Of a stretch of DNA of 18,902 nt, positions 15,978 to 18,902 are shown piece after piece; positions within the stretch are counted from its first letter, which is position 1; each line of letters begins with the position of its first letter. Origin of the DNA: Alphaproteobacteria bacterium (GTDB lineage: Bacteria; Pseudomonadota; Alphaproteobacteria; UBA6615); the NCBI GenBank assembly GCA_029243445.1, contig JAQWSA010000017.1:1-18902 (forward strand), read 5' to 3'. The translations under genes and the position numbers were made by a program. The notes under the pieces were generated by a model. The model had not been told where the DNA came from. It worked only from the letters and a program-made list of their open reading frames with translations, and searched no databases.

Positions 15978-16877
15978 ATGGTGAGAAATTCATCTCAGGC
16001 GCCTAAAGATATGGAAGGTATATTGAGCTTCCAGGACCTAATTCTCAAGCTGCAGACATTTTGGTCAGCTAAGGGTTGTGTTATTTTGCAACCATACGAT
16101 ATGGAAGTTGGGGCGGGTACTTTCCATCCTGCCACAACACTCCGTGTTCTCGGTCCTTCAAAATGGAACGCCGCTTATGTTCAGCCTTCACGACGACCGG
16201 CTGATGGAAGATATGGAAATAACCCTAATCGTCTTCAACACTATTACCAGTTTCAAGTTATATTAAAACCGTCACCTTCTGATAGCCAGGAACTTTACTT
16301 ACAAAGTCTCCAATCACTGGGAATAGATTCTAATCTACATGATATCCGCTTTGTTGAGGATGATTGGGAAAGTCCAACACTTGGAGCTTGGGGCTTGGGT
16401 TGGGAAGTGTGGTGTGATGGCATGGAAATAAGTCAATTTACGTATTTCCAACAAATGGGAGGTATAGATTGTGACCCTGTAGCAGTAGAGTTGACTTACG
16501 GTTTGGAAAGGTTGGCTATGTATATTCAGGGTGTCGAAGATGTTTATAATCTTGCTTATAATAATACTGGTACTAGCTACGGTGATATATTTTTACAGGC
16601 GGAGAAAGAATTTAGTTCCTATAACTTTGATTATGCAAATACAAAAAATCTATTTTGTCATTTTAGTGATGCTGAAGCTGAGTGTTTATCACTATTAGAA
16701 AAGGGGCTAGCTCTTCCTGCTTATGATCAGTGCATCAAAGCAAGCCATTTATTCAACTTGCTCGACGCAAGAGGAGTAATATCTGTAACAGAGAGGCAAT
16801 CATTTATTTTGAGAGTACGTGAATTAGCTAAAGGATGTTGTTTAGCATGGCTTGAAAGCCAGAGTGAGGCGAGCTAA
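15978..16877 (+). CDS. glyQ: Glycyl-tRNA synthetase alpha subunit
   Basis: The catalytic class II subunit of the bacterial alpha2beta2 glycyl-tRNA synthetase, which forms glycyl-adenylate and charges tRNA(Gly). It has 299 residues, as expected. Family stretches run through the protein: [100 protein letters not shown] and [16 protein letters not shown], together covering the class II motifs. The C-terminal part ([29 protein letters not shown]) is intact. ATG 15978 lacks a ribosome site; an ATG 11 codons later (16011) would remove a non-conserved leader and is a possible start. The stop is followed 3 bp later by the glyS ATG. Confidence 0.97.
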   Translation: MVRNSSQAPKDMEGILSFQDLILKLQTFWSAKGCVILQPYDMEVGAGTFHPATTLRVLGPSKWNAAYVQPSRRPADGRYGNNPNRLQHYYQFQVILKPSPSDSQELYLQSLQSLGIDSNLHDIRFVEDDWESPTLGAWGLGWEVWCDGMEISQFTYFQQMGGIDCDPVAVELTYGLERLAMYIQGVEDVYNLAYNNTGTSYGDIFLQAEKEFSSYNFDYANTKNLFCHFSDAEAECLSLLEKGLALPAYDQCIKASHLFNLLDARGVISVTERQSFILRVRELAKGCCLAWLESQSEAS

Positions 16878-16880
16878 GTC

Positions 16881-18902
16881 ATGGCCGATTTACTTATGGA
16901 GCTGTTATCCGAAGAAATACCTGCTGGTGTGCAAAAAAATGCAGCTAATCAATTGCAATTATTATTAGTTAAGGGAATGCAAGAATTAGGATTAGAATGT
17001 GGTAGTGTAGGATCTTATTATGCTTCAAGGCGCTTGGTCGTATTTATTAAAGATTTGCCGACTATTCAGGCTGATAGAACGATTGAACGAAAGGGTCCCC
17101 GAGTAAGTTCAAGTGATAGTGCTATCCACGGTTTTCTCCAATCTAATGGTATTTCACTGGATGATTGTGAATTAAGAGAAGATAAGAAGGGTAAATTTTA
17201 CGTTGCAGTTTTTGAAGAAAAAGGTAAGGCAGTAAAGGATTTACTCGCTAGTATTATTCAAAATGCAATTTTGAAATTAACTTGGCCTAAGTCAATGCGG
17301 TGGTCTACTTTTCAATTCCGCTGGGTGCGGCCACTTCAAAATATTTTAGTTGTATTTGATGGCGTGTCTGTACCGGGAAGCCTTAAAGTTGATAATTGGG
17401 AGCTATTATTTACAAATTATACCTACGGGCATCGTTTTTTAGCACCTGCTAAGATATTTGTAGAAAACCACGAGGACTATGTAAAAAAGTTAGCGAATAA
17501 ATTCGTTATTATTGATCCAGATAAAAGGATTGATTTGATTTCTGTTAATTTACGAAAATCTGCTGAGAAATTAAACTTAACTGTTCGTCATGACCCCAAA
17601 TTAGTTGAAGAGGTAAATGGGTTGGTAGAATGGCCAATCGTTTTAGTCGGTAACATTGATAAGGAGTTTATGGAACTACCGCCTGAAGTTTTGACTGCTT
17701 CTATGAGGAGCCATCAGAAATATTTTTCATTATTAAAATCTGATGGAAACCTTGCCTTCAGGTTTGCTTTTATTACCAATATGGATGCTGTAGATGGCGG
17801 GGGTGTAATAATTTCTGGTAATCAGCGCGTTCTTAGATCCCGTCTGGCTGATGCAAAACATTTTTGGGAGCAAGATCGAAGGACTAAGTTAGAAGATAAA
17901 GTTACCGATCTAGATAAAGTTGTTTTCCATGCAAAACTTGGTACGGTCGGGCAAAAAGTAAAACGTATTGGAATGTTATCTAAAGAGGTTGCAGTTTCAA
18001 TTCCGAATGCTGACCAGAATTATGTATCTCGTGCGGCTTTATTAGCCAAAGCTGATTTAGTAACCGGTATGGTCAGTGAGTTTCCAGAGTTACAGGGTGT
18101 TATGGGCAAGTACTATGCCCTGGACGATGGTGAACAGATGGAAGTAGCAGTAGCTATAGCGGAACACTATTCCCCCGTAGGTCCGGCTGATAGTTGTCCT
18201 ACATCGCCTGTTAGTATATCTATCGCGATAGCTGATAAGATTGATACATTAGTTAGTTTTTGGGCAATTAATGAAAAGCCAACAGGTTCTAAAGATCCCT
18301 ATGCATTGCGTAGAGCTGCATTGGGATTAATTCGAATAATTTTAGAGAATCAAATTAGGTTGCCACTTAAGAGCCTTTTATCTAATGCTGGATATTTATT
18401 AGAAGTAGATACATCTGGATACTATGATGACTTAATGTCTTTTATTGTTGATCGACTAAAAATGTATCTTCGTGAAGAAGGCATTGAATATGGATGTATA
18501 GAAGCAATTTTTTCTACATCGAAAGATGATGATCTTTTAATTTTACTTGAACGAACCAGAACTCTTAATGAATTTTTAGCTACAGAGAATGGAATAAACC
18601 TTTTAATTGCTTATCGACGAGCCGCAAACATTGTAAGGGTAGAGAAAAAGAAAGATAACGCGGAGTTTCAAGATAAAGTTTATGATGTAGGCATAGGAAA
18701 ACTTGAGGAGGACGGTATTGAGCTTACTCTATGGAACTCTATGTTAGATATTGAAAAAAAAGTACATGCATTCATAAAAGAAGAAAAATTTGTGGATGCC
18801 ATGTCTTCTTTAGCTAGTCTGCGTCAACCAGTAGATAGTTTTTTTGATTCTGTAACCGTTAATGTTGATGATTCTAATATCAGACATAATAGATTGCGGC
18901 TA
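16881..18902 (+). CDS. glyS: Glycyl-tRNA synthetase beta subunit (3'-truncated by window edge)
   Basis: The beta subunit binds tRNA(Gly) and completes the alpha2beta2 enzyme with GlyQ. The frame is open without a stop for 674 codons from ATG 16881 to the end of the window. It begins MADLLMELLSEEIPAGVQ, the standard GlyS N-terminus, and continues through GPRVSSSD, TYGHRFLAP and LTASMRSHQKYFSL. NQRVLRSRLADAKHFWEQDR, ELQGVMGKYYA and KPTGSKDPYALRRAALG follow. The final visible residues, RQPVDSFFDSVTVNVDD and then RHNRLRL, are the family's conserved C-terminal block, so only about 15-20 residues should be missing. It starts 3 bp after the glyQ stop, an arrangement that supports balanced synthesis of the subunits. 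Confidence 0.97.
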   Translation, partial: MADLLMELLSEEIPAGVQKNAANQLQLLLVKGMQELGLECGSVGSYYASRRLVVFIKDLPTIQADRTIERKGPRVSSSDSAIHGFLQSNGISLDDCELREDKKGKFYVAVFEEKGKAVKDLLASIIQNAILKLTWPKSMRWSTFQFRWVRPLQNILVVFDGVSVPGSLKVDNWELLFTNYTYGHRFLAPAKIFVENHEDYVKKLANKFVIIDPDKRIDLISVNLRKSAEKLNLTVRHDPKLVEEVNGLVEWPIVLVGNIDKEFMELPPEVLTASMRSHQKYFSLLKSDGNLAFRFAFITNMDAVDGGGVIISGNQRVLRSRLADAKHFWEQDRRTKLEDKVTDLDKVVFHAKLGTVGQKVKRIGMLSKEVAVSIPNADQNYVSRAALLAKADLVTGMVSEFPELQGVMGKYYALDDGEQMEVAVAIAEHYSPVGPADSCPTSPVSISIAIADKIDTLVSFWAINEKPTGSKDPYALRRAALGLIRIILENQIRLPLKSLLSNAGYLLEVDTSGYYDDLMSFIVDRLKMYLREEGIEYGCIEAIFSTSKDDDLLILLERTRTLNEFLATENGINLLIAYRRAANIVRVEKKKDNAEFQDKVYDVGIGKLEEDGIELTLWNSMLDIEKKVHAFIKEEKFVDAMSSLASLRQPVDSFFDSVTVNVDDSNIRHNRLRL

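Noticed and set aside
1..18902. CRISPR arrays, tRNA or rRNA genes, insertion sequences, phage genes, toxin-antitoxin pairs
   Set aside because: No regular direct repeats, no cloverleaf-like or rRNA-like stretches, no transposase or integrase motifs and no terminal inverted repeats were seen on either strand.

Overview
The window is AT-rich (roughly one third G+C, judged by eye) bacterial chromosome. It most likely comes from an alphaproteobacterium of the Rhodospirillales type. The evidence is a split glycyl-tRNA synthetase (glyQ/glyS) placed after a tRNA1(Val) methyltransferase gene, a short S49 peptidase gene and a small membrane-protein gene; a long-chain polyprenyl diphosphate synthase transcribed away from that block; the GatCAB route to Gln-/Asn-tRNA; and CTTGACC-type -35 boxes. 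High A+T and frequent GTG/TTG starts suggest a streamlined marine or host-associated lineage, but the species cannot be named from the sequence alone.

Layout: (1) 1-2741 (+) holds the 3' part of gatA and complete gatB. (2) 2753-4227 (-) holds a two-gene unit, an MSMEG_1061/DR_2398-type FMN flavoprotein followed by an RhlG-like short-chain dehydrogenase. (3) 4228-4503 is a divergent, very AT-rich regulatory gap with two dyads. (4) 4504-9685 (+) is a purine module: a guanine deaminase (GuaD) followed by a complete BMP-family nucleoside ABC importer (double ATPase, two permeases, periplasmic binding protein), closed by a textbook intrinsic terminator at 9706-9738. (5) 9748-10841 (-) is a four-helix membrane protein of unknown function followed by an SGNH/GDSL hydrolase. 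(6) 11046-12515 (+) is a cardiolipin synthase, convergent with (7) ispB at 12523-13545 (-). (8) 13914-18902 (+) is trmN6-like methyltransferase, S49 peptidase, small membrane protein, glyQ and almost all of glyS (cut by the window end).

Functionally this is mostly core translation (gatAB, trmN6, glyQS) and envelope/quinone metabolism (cls, ispB), with one coherent accessory function: uptake of purine nucleosides or bases coupled to guanine deamination to xanthine.

I found no CRISPR array, tRNA, rRNA, insertion sequence, prophage or toxin-antitoxin pair, and nothing that convincingly forms an undescribed multi-gene system. The least explained parts are the four-helix protein/SGNH hydrolase pair, the FMN-protein/SDR pair, the dyads next to guaD, and the palindrome on the probable glyQ promoter.
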